Translations under genes and position numbers: made by a program
From: Agarivorans albus
GTDB taxonomy: Bacteria; Pseudomonadota; Gammaproteobacteria; Enterobacterales; Celerinatantimonadaceae
Direction of reading: 5' to 3'
DNA: 64,000 bases
Assembly (NCBI RefSeq): GCF_019670105.1
Contig: NZ_AP023032.1
Span: 3,855,501-3,919,500, forward strand
In this document: one piece after another, positions 22,747-33,306 of the stretch
How the letters are laid out: each line of letters opens with the position of its first letter
Numbering within the stretch: position 1 is the first letter of the stretch
The notes under the pieces: model-generated
Told to the model about the DNA's origin: nothing
Seen by the model: the letters and a program-made list of their open reading frames with translations, nothing else
The model's database searches: none

Positions 22747-23424
22747 ATGTCCGGAAATACAATTCTAGGTTTGTTCGCTAAATCGCCGATTAAACCTCTA
22801 GAAGAGCATATCAATGTAGTACACGAATGCTGTGAAGGTCTTGTACCTTTTTTTGAAGCAGTACTTAATAAAGATTGGAAAACTGCGGCAAAACGTCGTA
22901 GAGACATTTCAAACTTAGAAAAAGAAGCTGATCGCATGAAGCGTGAAATTCGCCTGAATCTACCCGGTGGTATTTTCATGCCAGTTGAACGTTCAGACGT
23001 ACTCGAGCTGCTTACTCACCAAGATCGAATTGCCAATAAAGCAAAAGACATTTCAGGTCGCATGTTAGGCCGAAAGATGGAGTTACCACCTAAACTTGCT
23101 GAAATGTTCATGACTTACTTAGCACGTTGTTTAGATGCAACCGGTAAAGCTAAAGAAGTGATCAACGAACTGGAAGATCTACTAGAAACAGGCTTTAAAG
23201 GCCGTGAAGTAGACCTAGTGAAAAAAATGGTACACGAACTCGATATCATCGAAGACGATACCGACGCACAGCAAATCAAAATTCGTCGAAAATTACAAAA
23301 GCTAGAGAAGAAACTAGATCCTATCGACGCAATGTTCCTATATTTCATCATTGAAGCTATCGGCGAATTAGCCGACCAAGCGCAGCGCGTTGGTGCTCGC
23401 TTAGAACTGATGATCTATCGCTAA
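22747..23424 (+). CDS. DUF47 family phosphate-transport accessory protein
   Basis: A 225-residue, highly charged, all-helical protein of the DUF47/TIGR00153 family (PhoU-like). It has the FLNLEKEAD-like ISNLEKEADRMK repeat and a second EDDTDAQQIKIRRKL repeat typical of metal-binding PhoU folds. These proteins are encoded with Pit phosphate transporters and are thought to modulate them. The pit gene begins 26 bp downstream, so this is an operon. Confidence 0.88.
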   Translation: MSGNTILGLFAKSPIKPLEEHINVVHECCEGLVPFFEAVLNKDWKTAAKRRRDISNLEKEADRMKREIRLNLPGGIFMPVERSDVLELLTHQDRIANKAKDISGRMLGRKMELPPKLAEMFMTYLARCLDATGKAKEVINELEDLLETGFKGREVDLVKKMVHELDIIEDDTDAQQIKIRRKLQKLEKKLDPIDAMFLYFIIEAIGELADQAQRVGARLELMIYR

Positions 23425-23450
23425 ACAAAGAAAATACTTAGGTAACTCCA

Positions 23451-24716
23451 ATGGAAATTCTTGCAACTTACGGCACTACGCTGATTATTATTGCGGCCGT
23501 TTTTGGCTTTGTTATGGCGTGGGGTATTGGTGCCAACGACGTAGCCAACGCTATGGGTACATCGGTAGGCTCTAACGCTATTACCATTAAACAAGCGATT
23601 ATTATCGCGATGATCTTTGAATTTGCCGGTGCTTATTTGGCCGGTGGTGCGGTAACCAATACCGTACGTAAAGGCATCATTGATTCTGGTGCGTTTGTTA
23701 ACACTCCCGAGCTATTAGTATTCGGTATGATTGCCGCGCTGCTTGCTGCTGGTACGTGGCTATTAATTGCCTCTTACAACGGCTGGCCGGTATCAACCAC
23801 TCACTCTATTATTGGTGCCATTGTTGGTTTCGCCGCAGTAGGTGTAGGCACAGAAGCTGTAGAATGGGCCAAAGTGGGCGGCATTGTAGGTAGCTGGATT
23901 ATCACTCCGGCGATCTCGGGTGTATTTGCTTACTTAATCTTTGTGAGCGCCCAGAAGCTTATTTTTGAACATGATAACCCACTAGAAGCCGCTAAGCGCT
24001 ACGTGCCAGGTTACATGTTCTTAGCAGGCTTTATGATGGCGCTAGTAACCATCAAAAAGGGCCTCAAGCACATTGGTTTAGAGCTAAGCAGTGTTGAAGG
24101 TTACGTTTGGGCAGTAGCCGTTGGCGTATTGGTTGCTATTGTAGGTAAGGTGATTATTAGCCGCCTAAAAATCGATCCTAAAGCTGACCGTCAAATGCAC
24201 TACACCAACGTAGAAAAAGTATTTGCAGTACTAATGGTAATTACCGCTTGTTGTATGGCTTTTGCTCACGGTTCAAACGACGTAGCAAATGCTATCGGTC
24301 CATTGGCGGCAGTAGTTAGCGTAGTAAACAACAACGGTGAAATTGCCGCTAAAGCCTCACTAGCATGGTGGATTTTACCACTAGGTGGTTTAGGTATTGT
24401 GGCCGGTTTAGCCCTGTTTGGTCATCGCGTAATTGCCACTATTGGTAAAGGTATTACCCACCTTACACCTAGCCGTGGTTTTGCTGCTGAACTCGCTGCT
24501 GCAACAACAGTAGTAGTAGCCTCGGGTACTGGCTTGCCAATCTCTACCACTCAAACCCTAGTAGGTGCGGTGTTAGGTGTGGGTATGGCACGTGGTATTG
24601 CCGCGCTTAACCTCGGTGTAGTACGTAGTATTGTAGTATCTTGGGTAGTAACACTGCCTGCTGGTGCAGCACTATCTATCGTGTTCTACTACATTATGCT
24701 GGCTATTTTTAACTAG
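23451..24716 (+). CDS. pit: Low-affinity inorganic phosphate transporter (Pit)
   Basis: A 421-residue inner-membrane transporter with about ten membrane segments and the two inverted PiT signatures, GANDVANAMGTSVGS near the N-terminus and GSNDVANAIGPLAAV in the second half. It carries metal-phosphate by proton symport. It is shorter than E. coli PitA (499) but within the range of family members paired with a DUF47 protein. It follows its DUF47 partner and ends before a terminator. Confidence 0.93.
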   Translation: MEILATYGTTLIIIAAVFGFVMAWGIGANDVANAMGTSVGSNAITIKQAIIIAMIFEFAGAYLAGGAVTNTVRKGIIDSGAFVNTPELLVFGMIAALLAAGTWLLIASYNGWPVSTTHSIIGAIVGFAAVGVGTEAVEWAKVGGIVGSWIITPAISGVFAYLIFVSAQKLIFEHDNPLEAAKRYVPGYMFLAGFMMALVTIKKGLKHIGLELSSVEGYVWAVAVGVLVAIVGKVIISRLKIDPKADRQMHYTNVEKVFAVLMVITACCMAFAHGSNDVANAIGPLAAVVSVVNNNGEIAAKASLAWWILPLGGLGIVAGLALFGHRVIATIGKGITHLTPSRGFAAELAAATTVVVASGTGLPISTTQTLVGAVLGVGMARGIAALNLGVVRSIVVSWVVTLPAGAALSIVFYYIMLAIFN

Positions 24717-24749
24717 TATCTCGCTAAACTAGTTAACTTTACTCACATT

Positions 24750-24784
24750 AACAACGTTGCTGGTTGAGACTAGCAACGTTGTTT
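24750..24784 (+). terminator. Terminator after pit
   Basis: Perfect 12-bp stem AACAACGTTGCT / AGCAACGTTGTT with a 10-base loop. The U tract after it is short (TTTCG), so efficiency is uncertain. Confidence 0.6.
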
Positions 24785-24826
24785 CGTACACTAACGGCGA
24801 AACTATTCTAAATAAAGAGATACGCC

Positions 24827-25438
24827 GTGATTGTCAGAACATTATCTGCTGCTTTTTTATCGCTTGCCCTCGCCTTCCCTGCTTTTGCTCAAACTCGTTA
24901 CATCTCTGACGACTTATATGTCTTCATGCATTCTGGTCCTAGCAACCAATTTCGAATTGTGGGTAGCGTTAACGCAGGTACTAAGATCAATCAGGTTGAA
25001 TTCAACCAAGAAAACAAATATGCCAAAATTGTTTTAGAGAATGGCCGCGAAGGCTGGGTAGAAGCTAAATACCTTAATCGCTCTCCAGGCTTAGCTGCTC
25101 AATTAGAACAAGTGAAAAGCCAATTAGAAAAAAGCCAAACTGCGCTTAAGCAGCAGCAACAAGACAGCGGCGCAGCCTCTGCCGAACAAGCTGAGCAAAT
25201 TGATGCCCAGCAACAGCAAATAGAACAACTTCAGCTTACTAACGATCAGTTAAACGAGCAGCTAACACAAATTAGCCAGCAAAATAACGCCATCCAACAT
25301 GAGTTAGACACCAAAGATGAAGCGGTGCAAATGCAGTGGTTTATGCGAGGCGCAGGTGTAGCGGGTATTGGTTTAATTCTAGGTATATTGCTGCCAATGA
25401 TCCCTCGTCGCAAAAAGCGCGATAATCAGTGGATGTAA
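24827..25438 (+). CDS. SH3-domain, coiled-coil envelope protein (YgiM/TIGR04211 type)
   Basis: A 203-residue protein. It has a signal peptide (about residues 1-21, ending AFAQ), a bacterial SH3 domain (YISDDLYVFMHSGPSNQF to EGWVEAKYL, residues 23-85), a glutamine-rich coiled coil (about 90-165) and a C-terminal membrane anchor (VAGIGLILGILLPMI) with a basic tail. This is the YgiM/TIGR04211 layout, an inner-membrane-anchored periplasmic SH3 protein of uncertain role. The start at 24827 is GTG. In many genomes the family is next to cca, which lies 2.6 kb away here. Confidence 0.82.
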   Translation: MIVRTLSAAFLSLALAFPAFAQTRYISDDLYVFMHSGPSNQFRIVGSVNAGTKINQVEFNQENKYAKIVLENGREGWVEAKYLNRSPGLAAQLEQVKSQLEKSQTALKQQQQDSGAASAEQAEQIDAQQQQIEQLQLTNDQLNEQLTQISQQNNAIQHELDTKDEAVQMQWFMRGAGVAGIGLILGILLPMIPRRKKRDNQWM

Positions 25439-25457
25439 TCGCTGTTATTTTCCCATT

Positions 25458-25483
25458 AAAAAAGGCGCTTAGTGCGCCTTTAT
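25458..25483. terminator. Bidirectional terminator
   Basis: AAAAAAGGCGC / GCGCCTTTATT with a 5-base loop, between the convergent SH3 gene and gspB. Confidence 0.8.
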
Positions 25484-25502
25484 TGTTAGCCCTACTTTTT
25501 TG

Positions 25503-26315
25503 TTAACCCCAATCTGACAAAGCATTCAGTCGACATAAGTTACCTGCTACCCGCAGCACAATGTCATCAAGACGAATCGCCACCAACTCGATGTTCTTGG
25601 TAACAAAATCGCCTTCTACCAACTCTTTATCATTAAGAGTGACATAACGACGGTTCGGATCTGACGAAAATACATGCGAGTTAAAGGTAATGGCTGGTAC
25701 CAATTTTTGCACCTCTGGGTCGAGCGCCCCAACCATGGGGGCATTGTCATAGGTACTTGGGTCAAGCTCGGCGTCCCAGCTTAAGGTATTGGTTGCTTGC
25801 ACAGCCGCAGCAAAGCGTTGCTCTAAGCCCTTTTCTTCTGCCGAGCTAGGCTTGGCTGGTGCCGACTGCTGCACTGGCGCAGGCTCACTGGCCAGCACAG
25901 TAGAGCGGGCGTTTGGCGTAGCCAGTGGCTCTGGCGCTTGATACTGCGGAATAGGTGCATTTAATAAGGTTTCAAACTGCTTTTGGCGTAGTGCTAGCAA
26001 ATCAACCTTTTCTAGCCCTTCTAATTGAGGCAAAGGCAACAGCTCAATCTCTAACTTAGGCTCAACCACCCGAGAGACCCGCATTATTGGTTTGGTTTCT
26101 AACTCTTTAGTTACAGGCTGAACCGCAGCCTCAACGTTAGCTGGCGCGGTATCCTTGTTTGATTGCTGCCACAACCAAAAACCGCCAGCGCCTAAAGATA
26201 AGGTGAGAACCGAACTTAGCACTGCGGTTAATACTGGATTAACTGGCGAGGGCGCAACTAAAGCAACCGCTTCGTTTGGCTGACTACGGCGCTGTGCGTC
26301 TAAAATACTGGACAT
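25503..26315 (-). CDS. gspB: General secretion pathway protein B (GspB/ExeB-like)
   Basis: A 270-residue single-pass inner-membrane protein: short cytoplasmic N-terminus, one hydrophobic segment (about residues 27-50, VLTAVLSSVLTLSLGAGGFWLW), a proline/alanine-rich periplasmic linker, and a compact C-terminal domain with ITFNSHVFSSDPNRRYVTLN, the type II secretion GspB signature. GspB and GspA form the complex that helps place the secretin in the cell wall. It directly follows gspA, sharing one base. Confidence 0.85.
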   Translation of the reverse strand: MSSILDAQRRSQPNEAVALVAPSPVNPVLTAVLSSVLTLSLGAGGFWLWQQSNKDTAPANVEAAVQPVTKELETKPIMRVSRVVEPKLEIELLPLPQLEGLEKVDLLALRQKQFETLLNAPIPQYQAPEPLATPNARSTVLASEPAPVQQSAPAKPSSAEEKGLEQRFAAAVQATNTLSWDAELDPSTYDNAPMVGALDPEVQKLVPAITFNSHVFSSDPNRRYVTLNDKELVEGDFVTKNIELVAIRLDDIVLRVAGNLCRLNALSDWG

Positions 26316-27937
26316 TAGTTCAACTCCTGCAAGCGCGGTTGATCAACGTAAATCTGTTGGTTAAGACGTAATAAAGTAAATACACCAGCTATGCCATCGG
26401 CACTAAGGCGATTTTGCTGCTGGAACTGCTGCACTTGACGGCTTAACTGGGCATCAAAATTAAAGGTTTTGCGTGGACGCTGTCCTTGAATTAACGACAA
26501 GCTTTGCTCTAGCCAATAAACTGCTTCGCCTTGGTTGCCCTGTTTAAGCACCCCAGTAAAGCCTGGGGGTTGCTTCCAGAGTACTTGAAACTCGCCATTC
26601 CAACGTTGGCCAAACCAAGATCGGCTAACCATAATTGCACGGTCACCCATCCATAGTTCTAATTTAGGTCCCCAATGACGCACCACCGCATAAAAATAGT
26701 GACCATCTTCCTCTAGCTCAACTACAGCGGGAAGGTTCACTTCACGCAAAGCCCGCTCGCCGCCTGTAAGGTTTAAACAATATAGTTCTAAGCTTGTTAC
26801 TAGGTTGCAGTTTGCTTGCGCATTCGCCACATCGTAACCCCAAGTACGCAACAATAATTGCCAAGAGCGCGCTGGCAAGCTGTTGTTCGCTCGTAGTTGC
26901 TGCCACTCTTGCTTAATTGCTTGAATGTCATCTTCGCTTTGTTCCAGCACTGGAGCAGGTTCTACAGCAACAATCTCGGCTGGGCGCTCAACAACTGGCG
27001 CAGCTATCGGCTGGTTTTCTATTTCAACTGCTGGCGTTTGCTGCAAGATAAACCAAGCCGCCACGATCAAGCAGCCTAATAAAGCACCACTCAATACATA
27101 GTTAAGGTTAAAGCCTTGAGACTTCGGCTCGCCCAAGGCCACTTCTTCAATCGCTTGGTTAAGCGCTTTTTTGTCTACCTGCATTTGGTCGCGGCCGTAG
27201 GCGGCTAACAGCGCGCGGTCGCATAGCAAGTTAATCACTCGCGGAATACCGTCAGCAGCCTTAAACAACTGCTTAATCACCGAGGGAGCAAATAGAGGGC
27301 GTTCACACCCCGCCACCATTAAGCGGTGGCGCACGTAGGCTTCTACTTCATTTACGGTTAATGGTAGCAAGTGATAGCGAGCGGTAATACGCTGAGCCAA
27401 TTGGCGTAAAACAGGTTGCTTAAGCTTTTGTTGCAGTTCGGGTTGGCCAATTAATACTACCCGCAATAACTTGCGCGTATCGGTTTCAAAATTGGTTAAT
27501 AGCCGTAATTGTTCGAGGACTTCTACCGACAAGTGCTGCGCTTCATCAATCAGCAGCATAGTATTGCCGCCTTGGAAGTGGTTCTCTAACAAACGCTGGC
27601 GAATAGCATCACCAAAATCTTTTACGCTAAAAGAGTCACGGTCATATTCTATGCTCAACTCGTCACACACTGTGGCTAACAACTCTAGTTCGGTAAGGCT
27701 TGGGTTTAACACCAAGGCCACTTGGGTGTTTTCGGGCACTTGTTTAAGCAAGGCGCGCGACACCGTGGTTTTGCCGGTACCAACCTCACCAGTAAGCAAT
27801 ACAAAGCCACCAGTCTCGCCCAAACCAAAGGTAAGGTGAGCCAAGGCTTCTTTATGACGCTCGCTCATAAACAAGAAATCAGGGTTTGGCGCTATTGAAA
27901 AGGGACTTTCCTTTAAGCCAAAGTAATCCAAATACAT
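26315..27937 (-). CDS. gspA: General secretion pathway ATPase ExeA/GspA
   Basis: A 540-residue protein. The N-terminal AAA ATPase has Walker A GEVGTGKTT (about residue 50) and Walker B LLIDEAQHL. A membrane segment (LSGALLGCLIVAAWFIL, about residue 278) leads to a periplasmic region ending in a peptidoglycan-binding domain (GEAVYWLEQSL to SADGIAGVFTLL). The ExeAB complex remodels peptidoglycan so that the type II secretin can assemble. Starts at ATG 27937; the rest of the type II secretion genes are not in this window. Confidence 0.9.
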   Translation of the reverse strand: MYLDYFGLKESPFSIAPNPDFLFMSERHKEALAHLTFGLGETGGFVLLTGEVGTGKTTVSRALLKQVPENTQVALVLNPSLTELELLATVCDELSIEYDRDSFSVKDFGDAIRQRLLENHFQGGNTMLLIDEAQHLSVEVLEQLRLLTNFETDTRKLLRVVLIGQPELQQKLKQPVLRQLAQRITARYHLLPLTVNEVEAYVRHRLMVAGCERPLFAPSVIKQLFKAADGIPRVINLLCDRALLAAYGRDQMQVDKKALNQAIEEVALGEPKSQGFNLNYVLSGALLGCLIVAAWFILQQTPAVEIENQPIAAPVVERPAEIVAVEPAPVLEQSEDDIQAIKQEWQQLRANNSLPARSWQLLLRTWGYDVANAQANCNLVTSLELYCLNLTGGERALREVNLPAVVELEEDGHYFYAVVRHWGPKLELWMGDRAIMVSRSWFGQRWNGEFQVLWKQPPGFTGVLKQGNQGEAVYWLEQSLSLIQGQRPRKTFNFDAQLSRQVQQFQQQNRLSADGIAGVFTLLRLNQQIYVDQPRLQELN

Positions 27938-28071
27938 TAAACCGCTATCCTTTCACCGATTATGGCTGCCACTTATATTACAAGTCGCAATCCAAGCCCT
28001 ATTGAGCATTGATAGGTGTATAATACCCCCACGCAAGGCGTTTGTGGATATTAGTTAACGAGGAGTGATAA

Positions 28072-29313
28072 GTGGAAACCTATTTAGTCGGCGGAGCAGT
28101 ACGAGATCAACTACTAGGTTTACAAGTAAAAGACCGCGATCACGTTGTGGTTGGCGCCACTCCCGAACAAATGCTGCAACTTGGCTACAGCCAAGTAGGC
28201 AAAGATTTCCCAGTATTTTTGCATCCTCACAGCCAAGAAGAATATGCATTGGCGCGCACCGAGCGTAAACAAGGCACAGGCTACACTGGTTTTAGTTGTG
28301 ATTTTTCCGATGATATTCGCTTAGAAGACGATCTCTTACGACGCGACCTTACCGTAAATGCCATTGCCCGCGCAGAAAATGGTGAGTTAATTGACCCTTA
28401 CGGTGGCCAACGCGACTTAGATGCGAAGCTACTACGCCATGTATCGCCCGCCTTTGTAGAAGATCCGCTGCGGGTATTACGAGTTGCCCGCTTTGCCGCG
28501 CGTTTCCATCACCTAGGATTTACAGTTGCCGATGAAACCATCGAGTTAATGCGAGAAATCGCTCACTCGGGCGAATTAGCCAGCTTAACCCCAGAGCGTA
28601 TTTGGCGAGAACTAGAAAAAGCGCTTGGCAGCCAATCACCACAAGTATTTTTTGCAGTATTGCGAGAAGCAGACGCACTGGCAGCCTTAATACCAGAACT
28701 GGATGATTTGTTTGGTGTACCAGCCAGCCCTAAATGGCACCCAGAAATAGACACCGGTATTCACACCTTAATGGTAATAGAGCAAAGTGCTAAACATGGC
28801 TATAGCAACCTAGTGCGCTTTGCAGCTTTGTGCCACGACTTTGGTAAAGCCTTAACCCCTGAAGAAAAGCTACCTTCTCATCCAGGCCACGGGCCTAAGG
28901 GGGTAAAGTTAATTAAAGCCTTTTGCCAACGCATCAAAGTACCTAACGAGTACCGAGATTTAGCGCTACTTGTCGCTGAGCATCACATTACCATTCACAG
29001 CGCTTTGGAACTTCGTCCCGAAACCGTATTAAAGCTGTTTAACCGCTGCGATGCTTGGCGCAAACCAGAGCGTTTTACCCAAATACTAGAAGCTGGTGTA
29101 GCCGATATTCGTGGTCGTTTAGGTTTTGAACAAAACGATTACCCTGCTTACAACTATTTGCTATCGCAGCTCGAGGTAGCCAACAGCGTGAATATTCAAG
29201 CCATTGTGCAACAAGGTTATAAAGGTGAAGCGATTCGCGAACAGGTGCACCTAGCGCGGCTTAAGCTGATTAAGCAAGAAAAGCTGCGTTATTTACAGCA
29301 TCTTGAGCAATAA
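28072..29313 (+). CDS. cca: CCA-adding tRNA nucleotidyltransferase
   Basis: A 413-residue class II nucleotidyltransferase. The N-terminal catalytic head has [12 protein letters not shown] and KDRDHVVVG; the neck follows with RDLTVNAIA and [18 protein letters not shown]-terminal HD domain ([18 protein letters not shown]) provides the phosphohydrolase and phosphodiesterase activities known in E. coli Cca. It adds or repairs the 3' CCA of tRNA. Start is GTG at 28072 with a strong GAGGAG site. Length matches E. coli (412). Confidence 0.95.
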   Translation: METYLVGGAVRDQLLGLQVKDRDHVVVGATPEQMLQLGYSQVGKDFPVFLHPHSQEEYALARTERKQGTGYTGFSCDFSDDIRLEDDLLRRDLTVNAIARAENGELIDPYGGQRDLDAKLLRHVSPAFVEDPLRVLRVARFAARFHHLGFTVADETIELMREIAHSGELASLTPERIWRELEKALGSQSPQVFFAVLREADALAALIPELDDLFGVPASPKWHPEIDTGIHTLMVIEQSAKHGYSNLVRFAALCHDFGKALTPEEKLPSHPGHGPKGVKLIKAFCQRIKVPNEYRDLALLVAEHHITIHSALELRPETVLKLFNRCDAWRKPERFTQILEAGVADIRGRLGFEQNDYPAYNYLLSQLEVANSVNIQAIVQQGYKGEAIREQVHLARLKLIKQEKLRYLQHLEQ

Positions 29314-29353
29314 GCTGACTGAACAGTAACCAAGCCAAGCAGTTCATTACAAT

Positions 29354-29385
29354 AAAAAAAGCACGCCCATTGGCGTGCTTTTTTT
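29354..29385. terminator. Bidirectional terminator between cca and uppP
   Basis: AAAAAAAGCACGCC / GGCGTGCTTTTTTT hairpin with A and T tracts, serving both convergent genes. Confidence 0.9.
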
Positions 29386-29403
29386 GTTCAAACTTAAGGT
29401 CGT

Positions 29404-30204
29404 TTAACTTAAGACTAAAAAGGCAAACAAAGTAATTCCCAGTAGCATGCGGTAGATAACAAACGGCTTCATACCTACCTTGTTAACCCACTTAATAAAC
29501 AAGTGAATACAAGAATAAGCACTGATAAACGACACCAATATACCCAGCGACATAGCCGACCAATCGATATCCACCGGATTATCAGCCATATCTTTGCCCA
29601 TAAGAACACAAGCGCCAACAATTACCGGTATAGACATTAAAAATGAAAAACGCGCCGCGGCTTCACGGGTTAAGCCCAACATTAAGCCTGCTGTAATTGT
29701 TATACCACTCCGCGAAGTACCAGGAATAATCGCTATCGCTTGTGCAACACCCACAAACAGCGCTTGTTTCCAGCCAATTTTGTACTCGTCGTGCACTAAC
29801 TTAGCTTGCGAATCGGCCCACCATAACAAAGCACCAAATACGATGGTGGTAGTTGCAATCACATACGCAGAGCGCAAGTACTCTTCAATCAACGATTTAA
29901 ACAAGCCGCCAAACAGTACCGCAGGAATAGTGGCTAAGATAATTAACCAAGCAAGCACAGCCTCGGGGCTGCGGTTACCAGTAAACGAGCTTAACCACGC
30001 TTTAAGCATGGCCCATACTTCTTTTCTAAAGTAACCCAATACGGCAAACAAACTACCTACGTGCACCGCTACATCAAAGGCAATCCCCTGATCATCCCAA
30101 CCAAAAATCTGCGAGGGCAAAATTAAATGGGCAGAACTGGAAATAGGTAAAAACTCGGTCAAACCTTGGATCAAAGCCAAAAAAATGGTCTCAAATGTAC
30201 TCAT
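29404..30204 (-). CDS. uppP: Undecaprenyl-diphosphate phosphatase
   Basis: A 266-residue, multi-spanning BacA/UppP. The two active-site motifs are present: [13 protein letters not shown] (residues 17-29) and [12 protein letters not shown] (about 160). It recycles the lipid carrier undecaprenyl pyrophosphate to the monophosphate for cell-wall and LPS synthesis and confers basal bacitracin tolerance. It follows folK by 24 bp. Confidence 0.94.
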   Translation of the reverse strand: MSTFETIFLALIQGLTEFLPISSSAHLILPSQIFGWDDQGIAFDVAVHVGSLFAVLGYFRKEVWAMLKAWLSSFTGNRSPEAVLAWLIILATIPAVLFGGLFKSLIEEYLRSAYVIATTTIVFGALLWWADSQAKLVHDEYKIGWKQALFVGVAQAIAIIPGTSRSGITITAGLMLGLTREAAARFSFLMSIPVIVGACVLMGKDMADNPVDIDWSAMSLGILVSFISAYSCIHLFIKWVNKVGMKPFVIYRMLLGITLFAFLVLS

Positions 30205-30228
30205 TCTTGGTTCCTTGCTGCTAAAAAA

Positions 30229-30717
30229 TTAAAAGTTGAAACTCTCTACAAGAGTGAGCACTTGGCTACTATGATCAAAATCTTGCCATAGTTGCGTGTA
30301 AGTTTGATGAAGCGTTGGATGTACCAACTCGCCAGCAATATCTGCCAGCGGCTTTAATACAAAAGCACTTTTACTTATCTCGGCTCTGGGTAATACACAG
30401 GGTGAATCTACCACTAAGTGGTTATATAAAAGAATATCGATATCTAAGGTGCGTGACGAGTACTTTTGCGCATCCATTGCCCGCCCGTGTTCAAATTCTA
30501 TCCGTTTAATCGCTTCAAACACCGCTTGTAAGGATAAAGGGCTAGTAAATTTAGCCACCAAATTGTAGAACTCGGGCCCATCAAAACCCAAGGCTGGGCT
30601 TTCATAAACTGGGCTTAAAGTTAACTCGCCAAATTGTGCGCGTAATGCAGCCACTCCTTGTTGGATGTATTGCTCACGTTCAATGTTACTGCCAATGCCT
30701 ACAAAAATATCGGCCAT
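30229..30717 (-). CDS. folK: 2-amino-4-hydroxy-6-hydroxymethyldihydropteridine pyrophosphokinase
   Basis: A 162-residue HPPK: GIGSNIEREQYI at the N-terminus, VYESPALGF, and the signature SRTLDIDILLY plus LPRAEISKSAFVLKPL. It transfers pyrophosphate from ATP to the pterin in folate synthesis. Its start overlaps the folB stop (TAATG), so the two successive folate steps are translationally coupled. Confidence 0.95.
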   Translation of the reverse strand: MADIFVGIGSNIEREQYIQQGVAALRAQFGELTLSPVYESPALGFDGPEFYNLVAKFTSPLSLQAVFEAIKRIEFEHGRAMDAQKYSSRTLDIDILLYNHLVVDSPCVLPRAEISKSAFVLKPLADIAGELVHPTLHQTYTQLWQDFDHSSQVLTLVESFNF

Positions 30718-31082
30718 TACGAAGCGTAATCCTTTTGCTCACGTTCAATCTGCACACCCACGTTGCTAGCAAATGGAACGGCTCCGGGTTTATTGATAGT
30801 GACCTTAAGCCACGGCACAGAAAACTGCTGAATCACTAAGCTCGCCACTTTTTCGGCCACGGTTTCAACTAACTCGTGGGCTTGCCCAGTAACGAGATCA
30901 CTCACCGCTTGACTCACCGAGGCGTAATCGAGCGCTAGCGATAAATCATCATTTTGGGCGGCAGGTTTGTTATCCCACGCCATTTCTAAATCGATAAGCA
31001 ACTTTTGCTTAATCTCTTTTTCCCACTCGTAAGCACCGATGGTGGCTAATACGGTGAGATCTTTAATAAATACTTTATCCAT
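30717..31082 (-). CDS. folB: Dihydroneopterin aldolase
   Basis: A protein of 121 residues starting MDKVFIKDLTVLATIGAYEWE, the conserved FolB start, with KPGAVPFASNVGVQIER at the end. FolB converts dihydroneopterin to the HPPK substrate used by the next gene, folK. The longer open frame to 31175 adds 31 residues with no family similarity, so I use the ATG at 31082. Divergent from plsY. Confidence 0.94.
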   Translation of the reverse strand: MDKVFIKDLTVLATIGAYEWEKEIKQKLLIDLEMAWDNKPAAQNDDLSLALDYASVSQAVSDLVTGQAHELVETVAEKVASLVIQQFSVPWLKVTINKPGAVPFASNVGVQIEREQKDYAS

Positions 31083-31205
31083 AGTTCTGGCTGCTGTGCT
31101 GCAAACGTGCTTATTAGCCTTAGCTAAAAAAACAGCGTATGATTTGACCTTTGAGAGAGCGCGATAATACCGCAATTCGGCAATTGGTGGAATGCTTCTA
31201 AGCTA

Positions 31206-31799
31206 ATGGGTTTACTCGGTTTATTTTTTATTACGGCAGCTTATTTGCTGGGTTCTATATCCAGTGCCGTACTAATATGTCGAATTTACCGCTTACCCGA
31301 CCCTCGCCAACACGGCTCAAACAACCCAGGTGCCACCAACGTTTACCGCATCGGCGGCAAAATTCCTGCAGCATTAGTATTAGTATGTGACCTATTAAAA
31401 GGCATGGTGCCAGTTTGGATGGGTTACTACGCGGGACTAGCACCAATAGTATTGGGATTTGTAGGTATAGCTGCATGCTTAGGCCACATGTACCCCATCT
31501 TCTTTCATTTTGAAGGTGGCAAAGGTGTCGCAACAGCCTTAGGTGGCGTACTGCCAATTGGCTTAGACTTAGCAGCTTTACTGATAGTAACTTGGATTAT
31601 TACCTTAAAACTGCGCGGCTATTCATCGTTAGCTGCTATTGTGAGTGTAAGTTTAGCGCCTTTATACACTTGGTTAATCAAACCTGAATACACTCTCCCC
31701 GTAGCGATGCTAGCCTGCCTTATTATTATTCGCCACCAGGGCAACATTACCCGCCTGCGCAATCACACCGAAAGCAAAGTAGTCAATAAAGACCAATAA
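31206..31799 (+). CDS. plsY: Glycerol-3-phosphate acyltransferase PlsY
   Basis: A 197-residue, five-segment membrane protein with the three PlsY loops: [26 protein letters not shown], and [13 protein letters not shown]. It acylates glycerol-3-phosphate from acyl-phosphate, the first step of phospholipid synthesis. It is divergent from folB, the usual folB-plsY-tsaD neighbourhood of gammaproteobacteria. Confidence 0.95.
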   Translation: MGLLGLFFITAAYLLGSISSAVLICRIYRLPDPRQHGSNNPGATNVYRIGGKIPAALVLVCDLLKGMVPVWMGYYAGLAPIVLGFVGIAACLGHMYPIFFHFEGGKGVATALGGVLPIGLDLAALLIVTWIITLKLRGYSSLAAIVSVSLAPLYTWLIKPEYTLPVAMLACLIIIRHQGNITRLRNHTESKVVNKDQ

Positions 31800-31826
31800 A
31801 AAAGCGCCTATTTAAGGCGCTTTTTA
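31798..31826. terminator. Bidirectional terminator between plsY and tsaD
   Basis: AAAAAAGCGCC / GGCGCTTTTT hairpin with a short loop, lying directly at the plsY stop and just before the tsaD 3' end. Confidence 0.85.
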
Positions 31827-31830
31827 ACAT

Positions 31831-32853
31831 CTAAATCGCTTTAGCAGGCGGTAACTCATCAAGCGGCCAACGAGGCATCGCTTTTACTGATAAACCTTCG
31901 GTTTGGCCTGCTTTAAAACGCTGCATACCTGCGTAAGCAATCATAGCGCCATTGTCGGTACAAAACGCTGGCCGCGGGTAATACACTTTACCCCCACGCG
32001 ATTCTAGTAACTCACCGAGCTGCTCTCGCAATGATTTATTGGCGCTTACACCACCGGCAATCACTAAGCGTTTTAAGCCAGTTTGCTTTAAGGCGCGACG
32101 ACACTTAATGATTAAAGTTTCAACCAAGGCTTGTTGGAATGCTAAGGCAATATCTGCTTGGGTTTGTTCATCTTTGCCTTCGGCATCGATGGTGTTTTTA
32201 GCAAAGGTTTTAAGGCCGGAAAAGCTCATATCTAAACCAGGGCGATCAGTCATTGGCCTAGGAAAAGTAAAGCGGCCTGGTGTGCCCTTTTCAGCCAAAC
32301 GGCTTAGCGCTGGGCCACCTGGATAATCTAAACCTAATAACTTGGCGGTTTTATCAAAGGCTTCTCCAGCTGCGTCATCAATAGATTCACCGAGAATTTG
32401 ATATTCACCAATGCCGTCCACTTCTACTAATAGAGTGTGACCACCGGAAACCAGCAAGGCTAAAAAAGGAAACTCTGGTGGGTTGTCTTCTAGCATTGGG
32501 GCTAACAAATGCCCTTCCATATGGTGAACCGGCACAGCAGGTTTGTTCCACGCCATCGCAATACTGCGCGCTGTTAGCGAGCCAACCAATAAAGCCCCTA
32601 CTAAACCTGGGCCAGCGGTGTATGTTACTGCATCAATATCATCTGCCGTGCATTTGGCATTCGCCATCGCTTCTTTTATAAGAGGAATGGTTTTACGAAT
32701 GTGGTCGCGCGAGGCCAACTCTGGTACTACTCCACCATAATCGGCATGTAATTTAACCTGACTGTAAAGAACGTCGGCCAATAAACCTTGTTGGTCATCA
32801 TAAATGGCCACGCCCGTTTCATCACACGACGTTTCAATACCTAGTACACGCAT
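31831..32853 (-). CDS. tsaD: tRNA threonylcarbamoyladenosine transferase TsaD
   Basis: A 340-residue ASKHA-fold protein with the metal-binding HMEGH motif (about residue 111), [10 protein letters not shown] at the start and SFSGLKTF and [12 protein letters not shown] later. It transfers the threonylcarbamoyl group to A37 of ANN-decoding tRNAs. Length is normal (E. coli 337). Divergent from rpsU, the standard gammaproteobacterial arrangement. Confidence 0.96.
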   Translation of the reverse strand: MRVLGIETSCDETGVAIYDDQQGLLADVLYSQVKLHADYGGVVPELASRDHIRKTIPLIKEAMANAKCTADDIDAVTYTAGPGLVGALLVGSLTARSIAMAWNKPAVPVHHMEGHLLAPMLEDNPPEFPFLALLVSGGHTLLVEVDGIGEYQILGESIDDAAGEAFDKTAKLLGLDYPGGPALSRLAEKGTPGRFTFPRPMTDRPGLDMSFSGLKTFAKNTIDAEGKDEQTQADIALAFQQALVETLIIKCRRALKQTGLKRLVIAGGVSANKSLREQLGELLESRGGKVYYPRPAFCTDNGAMIAYAGMQRFKAGQTEGLSVKAMPRWPLDELPPAKAI

Positions 32854-32975
32854 AATCTTGCTTTTCCTGCTTAGTTACTGGCTTAAAAATAGGTGTTTTT
32901 AATGCTTAAGCCCGCTTAAAATCGCAGCTATATTACTTGCTAGCGGCTTATTTCACCAGAGGATTACAAATAGGC

Positions 32976-33290
<315 letters not shown>

Positions 33291-33306
33291 GCGCTGTTAA
33301 TAACCT